Assembly: GCF_003205205.1 (NCBI RefSeq)
Contig: NZ_QJRL01000004.1
Coordinates: forward strand, 186,001-250,000
Source of the DNA: Pseudomonas sp. LB-090624
GTDB taxonomy: Bacteria > Pseudomonadota > Gammaproteobacteria > Pseudomonadales > Pseudomonadaceae
Direction of reading: 5' to 3'
DNA length: 64,000 nt
Every line of letters starts with the position of its first letter. Position 1 is the stretch's first letter. The notes under the pieces were generated by a model that worked only from the letters and a program-made list of their open reading frames with translations, had not been told where the DNA came from and ran no database searches. Positions 1 to 8,488 of this stretch are shown one piece after another. The position numbers and the translations under genes are program-made.

Positions 1-558
1 GTGGAAATCGAGCTGGTCGCCGATACCGCGCTGAACCTGCGCGAGCAGCTGCAGAAGGGCTTTCTCGATGTGATCCTGCAGACCGACCTGCTGCGCGAAC
101 AGTCGATCCGCAGCCTCGACCTGGCACGCTATCCAATGGGCTGGGTGGTGGCCGCCGGCTCGCACCAGCACCGCGACTACGCCTCGCTGGCCGAGCTTGG
201 GCGTGAGCGGATCATCACCTTCTCGAAGAACTCGCGGCCGCACCAGGAGGTGCTGAGCCTGCTGCAGGCTGCGGGCGCCGAGACGCCACGCCTGAACTGC
301 GTGAACTCGGTGGCGGCGATTACCCGGCTGCTGCGGGACGGCTTTGGCATTGGCGCATTGCCGCCAGCGCTGGTGGATGCCGAGCTGAGCCGAGGCGAGC
401 TGGTATTGCTGGAAGGGCTGCAACCGCCGTCGAGCCTGGAACTGGTGGTGGCCTGGCAGACCGGGGTGGCGCTGGTGGATGAAGTGGTCGGGGTGTGCCG
501 GCAAGTGCTGGAGCGGTATGCGCGGGATGTGGGTGGGCAGCGGATCGTACTGGTCTGA
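1..558 (+). CDS. LysR-family transcriptional regulator, C-terminal part
   Basis: The window opens inside this gene. The 185 visible residues look like the effector-binding domain of a LysR-type regulator: residues about 1-45 fit the first periplasmic-binding-protein-like lobe, and the motif DGFGIGALP near residues 112-120 is typical of the second lobe. The DNA-binding helix-turn-helix lies upstream and is not visible. The gtg at position 1 is simply the first codon in frame, not a believable start. The gene ends convergent with the DUF2937 gene. Family confident; target and effector unknown. Confidence 0.85.
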   Translation: MEIELVADTALNLREQLQKGFLDVILQTDLLREQSIRSLDLARYPMGWVVAAGSHQHRDYASLAELGRERIITFSKNSRPHQEVLSLLQAAGAETPRLNCVNSVAAITRLLRDGFGIGALPPALVDAELSRGELVLLEGLQPPSSLELVVAWQTGVALVDEVVGVCRQVLERYARDVGGQRIVLV

Positions 559-586
559 ACGACAGTTTCTGCCTGTACCACAGAAC

Positions 587-1108
587 TTAGCGCCAGCTCT
601 CTTTCACCACCCTGCGCCGCCCGCCCAGGATCAGCCAGCCAACCCCCAGCAACAGGCTCTCGACCACAAACGCCAGCACGAAACCTGCACCAACGCCCCA
701 GCCAACCGCCTCGGGCACCAGCAGGATCTGGTAGCTGTAGCCGTTCAGGGTTTCATCACGCAACTGCGGATCGGCCTGCACCAGCACATGCCAGGTACGC
801 TCGGCCCAGGGCCCTTGCAGCGCCTGCCACTCGTTTTCCAGCAGCTGGTTGCGGATCATCAGGCTTTCGATGCTGTTGGCATCACTGTTGAACACCGGGT
901 CGTCACTGCTGCGGTAATGCCGCAACAGTGCTTGCAAGTCGCCATTGAAGAAGCGCTCCGCAGTCTGTTTGAAGCCATCCAGTGCTTCACGCGACTCGAA
1001 CAGGTGCGCCTCGACCCGCTGGCTGTAGTCCTTGACCAGCCCCGGGACCTGGATGCCGGCCAGCAGGCCGAAGGTGAACAGCAGCAACCGCAGGTAACTT
1101 CTGAACAT
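587..1108 (-). CDS. DUF2937 family membrane protein
   Basis: A 173-residue protein with a hydrophobic N-terminal segment (residues about 5-25), a soluble middle part and a second hydrophobic stretch near residues 130-160, so probably two membrane spans with a loop. The pattern of the N-terminus and the middle region recalls the proteobacterial DUF2937 family, which has no assigned function. An AAGGA ribosome site stands before the ATG. It starts 9 bases after the glutamine amidotransferase gene and is probably cotranscribed with it. Confidence 0.75.
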   Translation of the reverse strand: MFRSYLRLLLFTFGLLAGIQVPGLVKDYSQRVEAHLFESREALDGFKQTAERFFNGDLQALLRHYRSSDDPVFNSDANSIESLMIRNQLLENEWQALQGPWAERTWHVLVQADPQLRDETLNGYSYQILLVPEAVGWGVGAGFVLAFVVESLLLGVGWLILGGRRRVVKESWR

Positions 1109-1117
1109 GCAGCGTCC

Positions 1118-1891
1118 TTAGCTCTGGCCGTGCGCTGTGCACTCTCCGTGCCGCCACAGGGCCCACTGACCCGGCTCGTAGCGCTGCCAGGTCTCGTTCT
1201 CGGTCAGGGCCTCGGTGGCGATCACCGTGACCACGTCGTTGGGGGTCGTTTCGGTATGAAAATCGACGATCAGGTCGACATCCTTCAAGCGTGCTGCACC
1301 AAACGGCGCACGGCGGGTAATGTGCACCAACTTGGTGGAGCAGAAGCAGAACAGCCAGTCGCCATCGCTGAGCATGCAGTTGAATACACCCTGGCCGCGG
1401 TAGCCGGCACAGGCTTCGACCAGCACCGGCAGCAGCTGTTCCACCGGGACCGGCTCGGGGAAGGCGCTGCGGATGCGGTTGAGCAGGTCGCAGAAAGCCG
1501 CTTCGCTGTCGGTGTCGCCCACCGGCCGGTAGAAACTGGCCAGGCCCTTGAACTCGCCCAACTGGCCGTTGTGCGCAAAGCACCAGTTGCGGCCCCACAT
1601 TTCGCGCACGAACGGGTGGGTGTTGGACAGGCACACCTTGCCGATGTTGGCCTGGCGGATATGGCCGATCACCACTTCGCTCTTGATCGGGTAGCGCTGC
1701 ACCAGGTTGGCCACTTCCGACTCGCTGCTGGCGGCCGGGTCCTGGAACAGGCGCAGGCCACGCCCTTCGTAAAAGCCGATACCCCAGCCGTCACGGTGCG
1801 GGCCGGTACGACCACCGCGCTGCATCAGCCCGGTGAAGCTGAAGACGATGTCGGTGGGGACGTTGGCACTCATGCCCAGCAGTTCGCACAT
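1118..1891 (-). CDS. class II glutamine amidotransferase, YafJ type
   Basis: A 257-residue Ntn-hydrolase-fold glutaminase domain. After removal of Met1, Cys2 (MCELLG) would be the catalytic nucleophile. The family motifs RGG-TGPHRDGWGIG, near residues 26-40, and CFAHNGQLG are present. There is no synthetase domain, as in E. coli YafJ, so the acceptor of the released ammonia is unknown. The GGAG ribosome site is well spaced. The gene lies between a small membrane-protein gene and the DUF2937 gene on the same strand. Fold and activity class are secure; the cellular role is not. Confidence 0.85.
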   Translation of the reverse strand: MCELLGMSANVPTDIVFSFTGLMQRGGRTGPHRDGWGIGFYEGRGLRLFQDPAASSESEVANLVQRYPIKSEVVIGHIRQANIGKVCLSNTHPFVREMWGRNWCFAHNGQLGEFKGLASFYRPVGDTDSEAAFCDLLNRIRSAFPEPVPVEQLLPVLVEACAGYRGQGVFNCMLSDGDWLFCFCSTKLVHITRRAPFGAARLKDVDLIVDFHTETTPNDVVTVIATEALTENETWQRYEPGQWALWRHGECTAHGQS

Positions 1892-1905
1892 GGCTGTGTC
1901 TCCGC

Positions 1906-2403
1906 TTACAGACGGGGCTCGACCCGGCCATTGCCACGCGGGGCGGCTGGCGGTGGGTCGTCACGGTAACGGTCGCGGCGCTCGGCCGCCAGCGGCGCCT
2001 GGGCAGCGAGCTGGTCGTCTTCGGCCGCCTGGCGCTGGGCAGCGGCTTCGGCTTGGGCACGGCGCTCGCGGGCGCGCTTTTCCAACGGCCAGCGCACCAG
2101 CACGAAAAGAAAGTACAGGCCGAAGGCGATCATTCCGTACATGGCGAAGTCGGACACCGCACGCCAGGCATTGTTGCCGACCTTGAAGGCGACATCCAGG
2201 GCGGTGATGGCGATGGCCGGGGCGAAGCTTTCCTTGGCCGGGTCGACGATGGTCGGGGTCAGCAGCAGCACCGCCAGCAGCACCCGCAGCGGTTCGCGCA
2301 GCCAGCGCCACATCCACCCGGTGAGTTTGAAGCCCACCAGCAGGCAGCCCAGGGCGGCAACTGCGTACAGGCCCCAAGCGAAGGTGTAGTCGTTCTCGAT
2401 CAT
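1906..2403 (-). CDS. small inner-membrane protein of unknown function
   Basis: A 165-residue protein with three or four hydrophobic segments in the first 110 residues, followed by a charged, alanine- and arginine-rich cytoplasmic-looking tail (from about residue 108). I do not recognise a functional family; automated annotations sometimes call such proteins transporters, which the length does not support. It is the first gene of a likely three-gene minus-strand unit and is divergent from the oligopeptidase gene, with 96 bases between the two starts. Confidence 0.6.
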   Translation of the reverse strand: MIENDYTFAWGLYAVAALGCLLVGFKLTGWMWRWLREPLRVLLAVLLLTPTIVDPAKESFAPAIAITALDVAFKVGNNAWRAVSDFAMYGMIAFGLYFLFVLVRWPLEKRARERRAQAEAAAQRQAAEDDQLAAQAPLAAERRDRYRDDPPPAAPRGNGRVEPRL

Positions 2404-2499
2404 GGTGTTCGTGCAAGCCAGGCAAAGAGTTGCCTATGATAAACACTTTTCCGGGCGCAGGCAGTGTTTGCCTGTGGCGGCCCCAACAAGAGATCCTCA

Positions 2500-4542
2500 A
2501 TGCCAACCAAGCCCCTACCCCCGATTGCCCAGGCCGACTCAGGTACCGACCCATACGCCTGGCTGCAACAGCGCGACACCCCCGAGGTGCTCGCCTACCT
2601 GCAGGCCGAAAACGCCTACCAGGAGGCCTGCCTGGCCGACCAGGCGCCGCTGCGCGAGCAGTTGTTCGAAGAGATCAAGGGCCGCATCCAGGAAACCGAC
2701 CTGTCGTTGCCCTCCCCGTGGGGCCCCTACCTGTATTACACCCGCACCACCGCTGGCGACGAATATCCGCGCCACTATCGCTGCCCGCGCCCGGCCGACG
2801 GTTCCAATACCGTCGATGAAACCCAGGAGCAGCTGCTGCTAGACCCCAACGCCCTGGCGAACGGAGGTTTCCTCTCGCTCGGTGCATTCAACGTCAGCCC
2901 CGACCACCGCCTGCTGGCCTATAGCCTCGACACCAGCGGCGACGAGATCTACACCCTGTACGTCAAGGACCTGGCCAGCGACGACGTCACCGCCCTGCCC
3001 TTCGACGACTGCGACGGCAGCCTGACCTGGGCCAATGACAGCCAGACGCTGTTCTTCGCCGAGCTGGACGACACCCATCGGCCATGGCGCCTGCGCCGCC
3101 ACACCTTGGGCAGCGAGGGCGCACAGACCGTGTTCGAAGAGCCTGACGGGCGGTTCTTCCTGCACTGCTACCGCACCAGTTCCGAGCGCCAGCTGGTGCT
3201 GCTGCTGAACAGCAAGACCACCTGCGAAGCCTGGGTGCTGGACGCCGAAACCCCACAGGCGCCATTCACCTGCCTGGCGCCGCGCGTCGAAGGCCACGAG
3301 TATTTCCCCGACCATGGCCAGCTTGACGGCGAATGGCGTTGGTTCATCCGCACCAACCAGGACGGCATCAACTTCGCCCTTTACCACGCCCCGGTTGTGC
3401 CGGTGCCAAGCCGCGGGCAATGGCAAGTGCTGGTGCCGCACCGCGACGCGATCATGCTCGAAGGGCTGAGCCTGAACGCTGGCGCCCTGACCCTGAGCCT
3501 GCGCGAAGGCGGCCTGCCGATCATCGAAGTACGCCCGCAGGGCCTGCCGGCCTACCGCGTCGAGCTGCCGGATGCCGCCTACAGCCTGTACGTTCAAGAC
3601 AGCCTGGAGTTCGCCAGCGCACGCCTGCGCTTGCGCTACGAAGCCCTCAACCGCCCGGCCCAGGTACGCCAGCTGGAGCTGGCAACAGGGGCACAGGTGG
3701 TGCTCAAGCAAACCCCGGTGCTGGGTGCGTTCGATGCCGACGACTACGTCAGCGAGCGCCTGTGGGCCACTGCCGCCGACGGCACGCGCGTGCCGATCAG
3801 CCTGGTGCGCCGCCGCCAGGACGTGGGGCAGACCGTGCCGCTTTACCTGTACGGCTATGGCGCCTATGGCGAAAGCCTCGACCCGTGGTTCTCGCATGCG
3901 CGCCTGAGCCTGCTACAGCGCGGCGTGGCCTTTGCCATTGCCCATGTACGTGGCGGCGGCGAACTGGGCGAGGCCTGGTACCGCGCCGGCAAGCAGGAGC
4001 ACAAGCAAAACACCTTCAGTGACTTCATCGCCTGTGCCGAACACCTGATCGCCGAGGGGGTGACTGCAGCCGATCGGTTGGCCATCAGTGGCGGCAGTGC
4101 CGGCGGCCTGCTGATCGGTGCGGTGCTCAACCTGCGCCCCGAGCTGTTCCGCTGCGCGATCGCCGAAGTGCCATTCGTCGACGTGCTCAATACCATGCTC
4201 GACCCCGAGTTACCGCTGACCGTGACCGAGTATGACGAATGGGGCAACCCTGAAGACCCTGAGGTCTACGAGCGGATCAAGGCGTATGCGCCGTACGAAA
4301 ACGTGATGGCCCAGGCCTACCCGGCGATGCTGGTGGTGGCAGGTTACAACGACAGCCGCGTGCAGTACTGGGAAGCGGCCAAGTGGGTGGCGCGGTTGCG
4401 TACGCGCAAGACCGACAGCAACCTGCTGTTGCTCAAGACCGAGATGGGGGCTGGGCATGGCGGGATGAGCGGGCGCTACCAAGGGTTGAAGGATGTGGCG
4501 CTGGAATATGCATTCGTGTTTGGCGAGCTGGGGATCGTTTGA
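2500..4542 (+). CDS. ptrB: oligopeptidase B (S9A prolyl oligopeptidase family)
   Basis: A 680-residue serine peptidase that cleaves short peptides after Lys or Arg, probably in the cytosol because no signal peptide is seen. It has an N-terminal beta-propeller (about residues 60-400) and a C-terminal alpha/beta-hydrolase domain. The catalytic triad can be read as Ser533 in GGSAGG, Asp618 in GYNDSRV and His653 in GAGHGG. The frame opens earlier at a GTG (2464), but the ATG at 2500 is preceded by an AAGAG site and starts at the usual family N-terminus. A hairpin follows the stop codon. Confidence 0.93.
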   Translation: MPTKPLPPIAQADSGTDPYAWLQQRDTPEVLAYLQAENAYQEACLADQAPLREQLFEEIKGRIQETDLSLPSPWGPYLYYTRTTAGDEYPRHYRCPRPADGSNTVDETQEQLLLDPNALANGGFLSLGAFNVSPDHRLLAYSLDTSGDEIYTLYVKDLASDDVTALPFDDCDGSLTWANDSQTLFFAELDDTHRPWRLRRHTLGSEGAQTVFEEPDGRFFLHCYRTSSERQLVLLLNSKTTCEAWVLDAETPQAPFTCLAPRVEGHEYFPDHGQLDGEWRWFIRTNQDGINFALYHAPVVPVPSRGQWQVLVPHRDAIMLEGLSLNAGALTLSLREGGLPIIEVRPQGLPAYRVELPDAAYSLYVQDSLEFASARLRLRYEALNRPAQVRQLELATGAQVVLKQTPVLGAFDADDYVSERLWATAADGTRVPISLVRRRQDVGQTVPLYLYGYGAYGESLDPWFSHARLSLLQRGVAFAIAHVRGGGELGEAWYRAGKQEHKQNTFSDFIACAEHLIAEGVTAADRLAISGGSAGGLLIGAVLNLRPELFRCAIAEVPFVDVLNTMLDPELPLTVTEYDEWGNPEDPEVYERIKAYAPYENVMAQAYPAMLVVAGYNDSRVQYWEAAKWVARLRTRKTDSNLLLLKTEMGAGHGGMSGRYQGLKDVALEYAFVFGELGIV

Positions 4543-4550
4543 GGTAGCTG

Positions 4551-4567
4551 GGGGCGCGTTGCGCCCC
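4551..4567. terminator. hairpin terminator after ptrB
   Basis: GGGGCGC and GCGCCCC pair across a 3-base loop between the convergent ends of ptrB and the proline-rich gene. There is no clear T run, so it may be a weak or bidirectional terminator. Confidence 0.5.
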
Positions 4568-4589
4568 AAGCGCCCCCCGCTTGCGCCTG

Positions 4590-4868
4590 TCAATCATCGT
4601 CCACAACCGGCTTCGGCGGCTCCGGCCGCAACCCGGGCAGTGGCTGGTCCTTCGGCGGGCCGGGCACCGGCATCGGCGGCAACAAGGGCGCACCCGGCTG
4701 GCTGTCATAAGCCTTGGGCGGCGTACTCGGGGTTATCTGCGGGTATGGCGTGGGCGTCGGCGTACCCGGCGCACCGGGCACCGGCGTATTCAGCCGGGGT
4801 GGCGTGCTGGCGGCTTCGGCCATGGGCAGGCCAGCCAGCAACAGCACAGCGAGGATCGCGTGCAACAT
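4590..4868 (-). CDS. proline-rich secreted or periplasmic small protein
   Basis: A 92-residue protein. The first 21 residues form a signal peptide (hydrophobic core LHAILAVLLLAGLP, ending near AEA-AS), and the mature part is about one third proline with PGxP and PTP runs. The frame runs further upstream, but the ATG at 4868 is chosen because GGAGG precedes it and the signal peptide begins there. I see no enzymatic motif. Convergent with ptrB and divergent from yajD. Confidence 0.65.
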   Translation of the reverse strand: MLHAILAVLLLAGLPMAEAASTPPRLNTPVPGAPGTPTPTPYPQITPSTPPKAYDSQPGAPLLPPMPVPGPPKDQPLPGLRPEPPKPVVDDD

Positions 4869-5001
4869 CAGCAACCTCCTGTCGGGAACCTTCCTACAGG
4901 CTACGCCTAAATCCGGGCTTGCGCCTGTCCGCCCGCCCTGCAAGCGCGCTAGACTCAATGGCATAACCGTCATCTGCCTGATCAGAACAAAGGAAACACC
5001 C

Positions 5002-5373
5002 ATGAGCTCCACCTCTTCCGCCGCTGCCACCGCGCGCCTGGACCGCATCCTCGCCGATGCCAAGCGCGACAAGGAAATGGGCTACCGCGACAAGGCCCTC
5101 AGAATGTACCCGCACGTGTGCGGCCGTTGCGCTCGCGAGTTCGCCGGCAAGCGCCTGAGCGAGCTGACCGTGCACCACCGGGACCACAACCACGACAACA
5201 ACCCGCAGGACGGCTCCAACTGGGAGCTGCTGTGCCTGTACTGCCACGACAACGAGCACTCGCGCTACACCGACCAGCAGTACTTCAGTGAAGGCTCCAC
5301 CAGCACCCCGAGCATCGCCAAGGCTACGCATAACCCCTTCGCCGGGCTGGCTGGCATGTTGAAGAAAGACTGA
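5002..5373 (+). CDS. yajD: HNH nuclease family protein YajD
   Basis: A 123-residue protein with an HNH core: a CGRC zinc knuckle near residue 38, then LTVHHRDHNHDNN, and a CLYCHDNEH motif near residue 78. This arrangement is that of E. coli YajD, whose role is not established. Start chosen at the ATG with AAAGGAAA upstream. The AT-rich run with TATAAT-like ATAATCG at 5411 after the stop belongs to the next gene. Family assignment is firm; nuclease activity is inferred only from the motif. Confidence 0.85.
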   Translation: MSSTSSAAATARLDRILADAKRDKEMGYRDKALRMYPHVCGRCAREFAGKRLSELTVHHRDHNHDNNPQDGSNWELLCLYCHDNEHSRYTDQQYFSEGSTSTPSIAKATHNPFAGLAGMLKKD

Positions 5374-5444
5374 CCATCGATTCGCGCCCCGCTGCTACCG
5401 GGCAGCCCGTATAATCGCGCTTTTTTCGCGAAGGGCCCCGGTAC

Positions 5445-5915
5445 GTGGCAAACAAACGATACAGCTGCATCGGCCTGTTCAACCCCAAATCACCCGAAAA
5501 CGTCGGCTCGGTGATGCGCGCCGCGGGCTGCTATGGCGTCAATTCGGTGTTCTACACCGGCAAACGGTATGAACGCGCCCGTGACTTCGTCACCGACACC
5601 AAGCGCGTGCACTACGACATCCCGCTGATTGGCATCGATGACCTGCAGCGCATCATCCCGCTGGGCTGCACGCCCGTGGCGGTGGAGTTGGTGGAAGGTG
5701 CGCGACCGCTGCCGGAGTACACCCATCCGGACCGGGCCATCTACATCTTCGGACCGGAGGACGGCACGCTGAGCGAGGAAGTGCGAGAGTGGTGTGAAGA
5801 AACCATCTACATACCAACCGAGGGCTGCATGAACCTGGCGGCGACAGTGAATGTGGTGTTGTACGACCGCATGGCCAAGGGGCTGAATACCCGCTCGGGG
5901 CCCCGGTTCAAGTAA
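5445..5915 (+). CDS. SPOUT-class RNA methyltransferase (TrmH/SpoU family)
   Basis: A 156-residue compact SpoU-type domain, which transfers a methyl group from S-adenosylmethionine to ribose 2'-OH in tRNA or rRNA. Visible motifs are NPKSPENVGSVMRAAG (motif 1), IFGPEDGTLS (motif 2) and IPTEGCMNLAATVNVVLYD (motif 3), the last two forming the knotted cofactor pocket. Translation starts at GTG 5445. There is no extra RNA-binding domain. The target nucleotide cannot be read from the sequence. Single gene, followed by a hairpin. Confidence 0.85.
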   Translation: MANKRYSCIGLFNPKSPENVGSVMRAAGCYGVNSVFYTGKRYERARDFVTDTKRVHYDIPLIGIDDLQRIIPLGCTPVAVELVEGARPLPEYTHPDRAIYIFGPEDGTLSEEVREWCEETIYIPTEGCMNLAATVNVVLYDRMAKGLNTRSGPRFK

Positions 5916-5940
5916 AAAAACCGCCTTTGCAGTGTCTGGA

Positions 5941-5956
5941 CCGGCCTACTGGCCGG
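5941..5956. terminator. short CCGGCC/GGCCGG hairpin
   Basis: A perfect 6-bp stem with a TACT loop lies between the convergent ends of the methylase gene and the aldehyde dehydrogenase gene. No T run, so its terminator function is only likely from position. Confidence 0.4.
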
Positions 5957-6019
5957 CACAGCCACTCCAAAAGCGGCCAGGTGCTGAGCTCCGTCAGAAC
6001 AGCACCGGTGTTGCTCAGA

Positions 6020-7510
6020 TCACGAAGCGTTGATCCAGATGGTCTTCAGCTCCGTGTATTGGTCATGGGCCCAGATGGACTTGTCGCGCCCACCGAAGCC
6101 TGACTCCTTGTAGCCACCGAACGGCGTGGTGACATCACCTTCGCCGAAGCAGTTGACCGTCACCACGCCCGCGCGGATTTCACGCGACAGGCGCAGCGCA
6201 TTGCGCAGGCTGCCGGTGTAGGCCGAAGCCGCCAGGCCATAGACGGTATCGTTGGCCAGCTCGATCGCCTCGTCGATGGTCTCGAAGCTGGTCACGCTCA
6301 GCACCGGGCCAAAGATTTCCTCGACGAACAGCTTGTTGTCACGGCCAACGTTGTCGACGATGGTCGGCTGCACGAAGACGCCTTCCTCGGTTTCGCCGCC
6401 CTGAACGATGCTGAGTTTCTGCTCGGCAGCGTATTCCAGGTACGACTTCACCTTTTCGAAGTGCGACTTGCTGACCATGGCGCCCAGGCGGTTGTCCGGG
6501 TCGAGCGGGTCGCCGAGCTTCCAGTCCTTCAGGTGCTTGGCGATCAGGCCCAGCAGCTCGTCCTTGACGTCCTTGTGGACGATCAGGCGCGACGAGGCAG
6601 AACAGTTTTCGCCCATGTTCCAGAACGCACCGGCAGTGACGAACTGGGCCACTTCGTCCAGGTCTTCGCAGTCGTTCATGACCACGGCCGGGTTCTTGCC
6701 ACCCAGTTCCAGGACGATGCGCTTGAGGTTGGACTCGGCAGCGTATTTCAGGAACAGGCGGCCGGTGTCGGTGGACCCGGTAAAGCTGACCATCGGGATG
6801 TCCATGTGGCGGCCGATGGCTTCGCCCACTTCACGGCCACCGCCTGGCACCAGGTTGAACACGCCAGCAGGAATACCGGCCTCGTGGGCCAGTTCGGCCA
6901 CGCGCAAGGCGCTGAGGGTGGTTTCCTTGGCCGGCTTGACCACGATCGAGCAACCGGCGGCCAGGGACGGGGCAATCTTCCACGCCAGCATCAGCAGCGG
7001 GAAGTTCCATGGCAGCACCAGGCCGACCACACCGATGGCTTCACGTACCACCATGGTCACGGCCGCGTTGCCGGTGGGCGCTGTGGCGTCGTAGATCTTG
7101 TCGATCAGCTCGGCGTGCCAGCGGATGGTGTGGATGGTTTCCGGCACGTCGACGGTCTGGCACTCGCTGACCGGCTTGCCGCTGTCCAGCGCTTCCAGCA
7201 CTGCCAGCTCGTGGGCGTTGTCTTCCAGCAGTTGGGCGAACTTCTGCAGCACATGCTTGCGGTCGTTCGGCTGCATCTTCGACCAGGTGCCCGCTTCGAA
7301 CACACGCTTGGCCGCGGCCACGGCGACGTTCACGTCATTGACGTCGCAAGCGGCGACCTCAGCCAGCTGCTTGCCGGTAGCCGGGTTGCTGGTGACGAAG
7401 GTGCGGCCAGAGATGGCATCGCGGAATTCACCGTCGATGAACGCCTTGGTGCGCAGTTGCAGGTCGGCGGCGATGGCCGCGTATTGTTCCTTGCTCAGCA
7501 AATCAGCCAT
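6020..7510 (-). CDS. NAD(P)-dependent aldehyde dehydrogenase (PuuC-like)
   Basis: A 496-residue enzyme of the ALDH superfamily that oxidises an aldehyde to the acid. The catalytic Cys303 lies in GENCSASS and the general base Glu268 in LELGGKNP; the cofactor motif FTGSTDTG is present. Overall it resembles gamma-glutamyl-aminobutyraldehyde dehydrogenases (PuuC/KauB). A strong AAGGAGG site precedes the ATG, and the start is only 13 bases after the DHDPS-family gene, so it is the last gene of a five-gene minus-strand unit. It would act on the aldehyde made by the oxidase or the lyase of the cluster. Substrate unknown. Confidence 0.88.
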   Translation of the reverse strand: MADLLSKEQYAAIAADLQLRTKAFIDGEFRDAISGRTFVTSNPATGKQLAEVAACDVNDVNVAVAAAKRVFEAGTWSKMQPNDRKHVLQKFAQLLEDNAHELAVLEALDSGKPVSECQTVDVPETIHTIRWHAELIDKIYDATAPTGNAAVTMVVREAIGVVGLVLPWNFPLLMLAWKIAPSLAAGCSIVVKPAKETTLSALRVAELAHEAGIPAGVFNLVPGGGREVGEAIGRHMDIPMVSFTGSTDTGRLFLKYAAESNLKRIVLELGGKNPAVVMNDCEDLDEVAQFVTAGAFWNMGENCSASSRLIVHKDVKDELLGLIAKHLKDWKLGDPLDPDNRLGAMVSKSHFEKVKSYLEYAAEQKLSIVQGGETEEGVFVQPTIVDNVGRDNKLFVEEIFGPVLSVTSFETIDEAIELANDTVYGLAASAYTGSLRNALRLSREIRAGVVTVNCFGEGDVTTPFGGYKESGFGGRDKSIWAHDQYTELKTIWINAS

Positions 7511-7523
7511 TTTGACGGCCTCC

Positions 7524-8417
7524 TTATTTGATCTGGGCGATGGTGGCTTTCAGTTCGGTGACCACGCGCTTGAGCGCTTGCTTCTCGGCATCGTCCAGGT
7601 CGTACAGCGGCTTGCGCACGCCGCCGGTCTTCAGGCCGTTGAGGGCCACACCGTTCTTGATCGCCTGGACGAACTTGCCACCTTCGAGGAAGTCCATCAG
7701 CGGCATCATGGCGGCCATGATCTTGCGGCCTTTGTCGAAGTCCTTCTCGATCACGCAGGCCTCATACAGGGCCACGTGCTCGCGGGGGATGAAGTTGGAG
7801 CCGGCGCAGACCCAGCTCTTGGCGCCCCAGGCGAAGAATTCCAGGGCCTGGTCGTCCCAACCGCACGACAGCTGAATGTTCGGGCGGTGGATGGCCAGGC
7901 GGTGCAGCTGGGCCATATCACCGGAGCTTTCCTTGATGGCAACGATGTTCTTCACGTCGGCAACGGCGTCGAAGAACGCTTCGCCCATGCTCACGCTCAT
8001 GCGGCCTGGGTAGTTGTAGAGCATGATCGGCAGGCCGGCGGCGGCGTCGACGGCTTTGACGTGAAGGGCGATTTCCTGCTGGGTCGGCAGCGCGTACGGC
8101 GGGGTGCCGACCAGCAGCGCGTCAGCCTTGATTTCCTTGGCGTGCTGGGCGAAGGCCACGGCGTCTTCGGTGCGGATGCCGCCGGTACCGACGATCAGCG
8201 GCAGGCGGCCATTGAGCACGTCCTTGGCCTGGGCCGCCAGGTCGATGCGTTCCTGGGTGGTGTGGGCGTAGTACTCGCCGGTGGAGCCACCAATGATGAC
8301 GCCGTGGATTTTCGATTCGACCAGGTATTCGAGGACCTCGGCGAACGCCGCCTTGTCGATCGAGCCGTCCGCAGCCAGCGGAGTGATTGCCGGGGTGTAG
8401 ATGCCTTCGAATTTCAC
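7524..8417 (-). CDS. dihydrodipicolinate synthase/N-acetylneuraminate lyase family protein
   Basis: A 297-residue TIM-barrel lyase. The Schiff-base Lys162 (VAIKESSGD) and Tyr134 (MLYNYPGR) are in place, with GGSTGEYY as the carboxylate-binding loop. The frame is open much further upstream, but GTG 8417 has a GGAG site 8 bases away and gives the family N-terminus. It is not the lysine-pathway enzyme, which is encoded at 60416-61303. In this context it more likely dehydrates, deaminates or splits a catabolic 2-keto acid. Lies between the transporter and the aldehyde dehydrogenase. Confidence 0.87.
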   Translation of the reverse strand: MKFEGIYTPAITPLAADGSIDKAAFAEVLEYLVESKIHGVIIGGSTGEYYAHTTQERIDLAAQAKDVLNGRLPLIVGTGGIRTEDAVAFAQHAKEIKADALLVGTPPYALPTQQEIALHVKAVDAAAGLPIMLYNYPGRMSVSMGEAFFDAVADVKNIVAIKESSGDMAQLHRLAIHRPNIQLSCGWDDQALEFFAWGAKSWVCAGSNFIPREHVALYEACVIEKDFDKGRKIMAAMMPLMDFLEGGKFVQAIKNGVALNGLKTGGVRKPLYDLDDAEKQALKRVVTELKATIAQIK

Positions 8418-8488
8418 GGTAGGTTCTCCAGTGCGTTGCTCAGTGTTGTAAGGCCCGCAGCAACCACGCTGCGGTGGGTTGTAAGGTT

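Noticed and set aside
479..1969. Long plus-strand open frame of 496 codons
   Set aside because: It lies antisense to three minus-strand genes with clear families and good ribosome sites. Long antisense frames are expected at this GC content.
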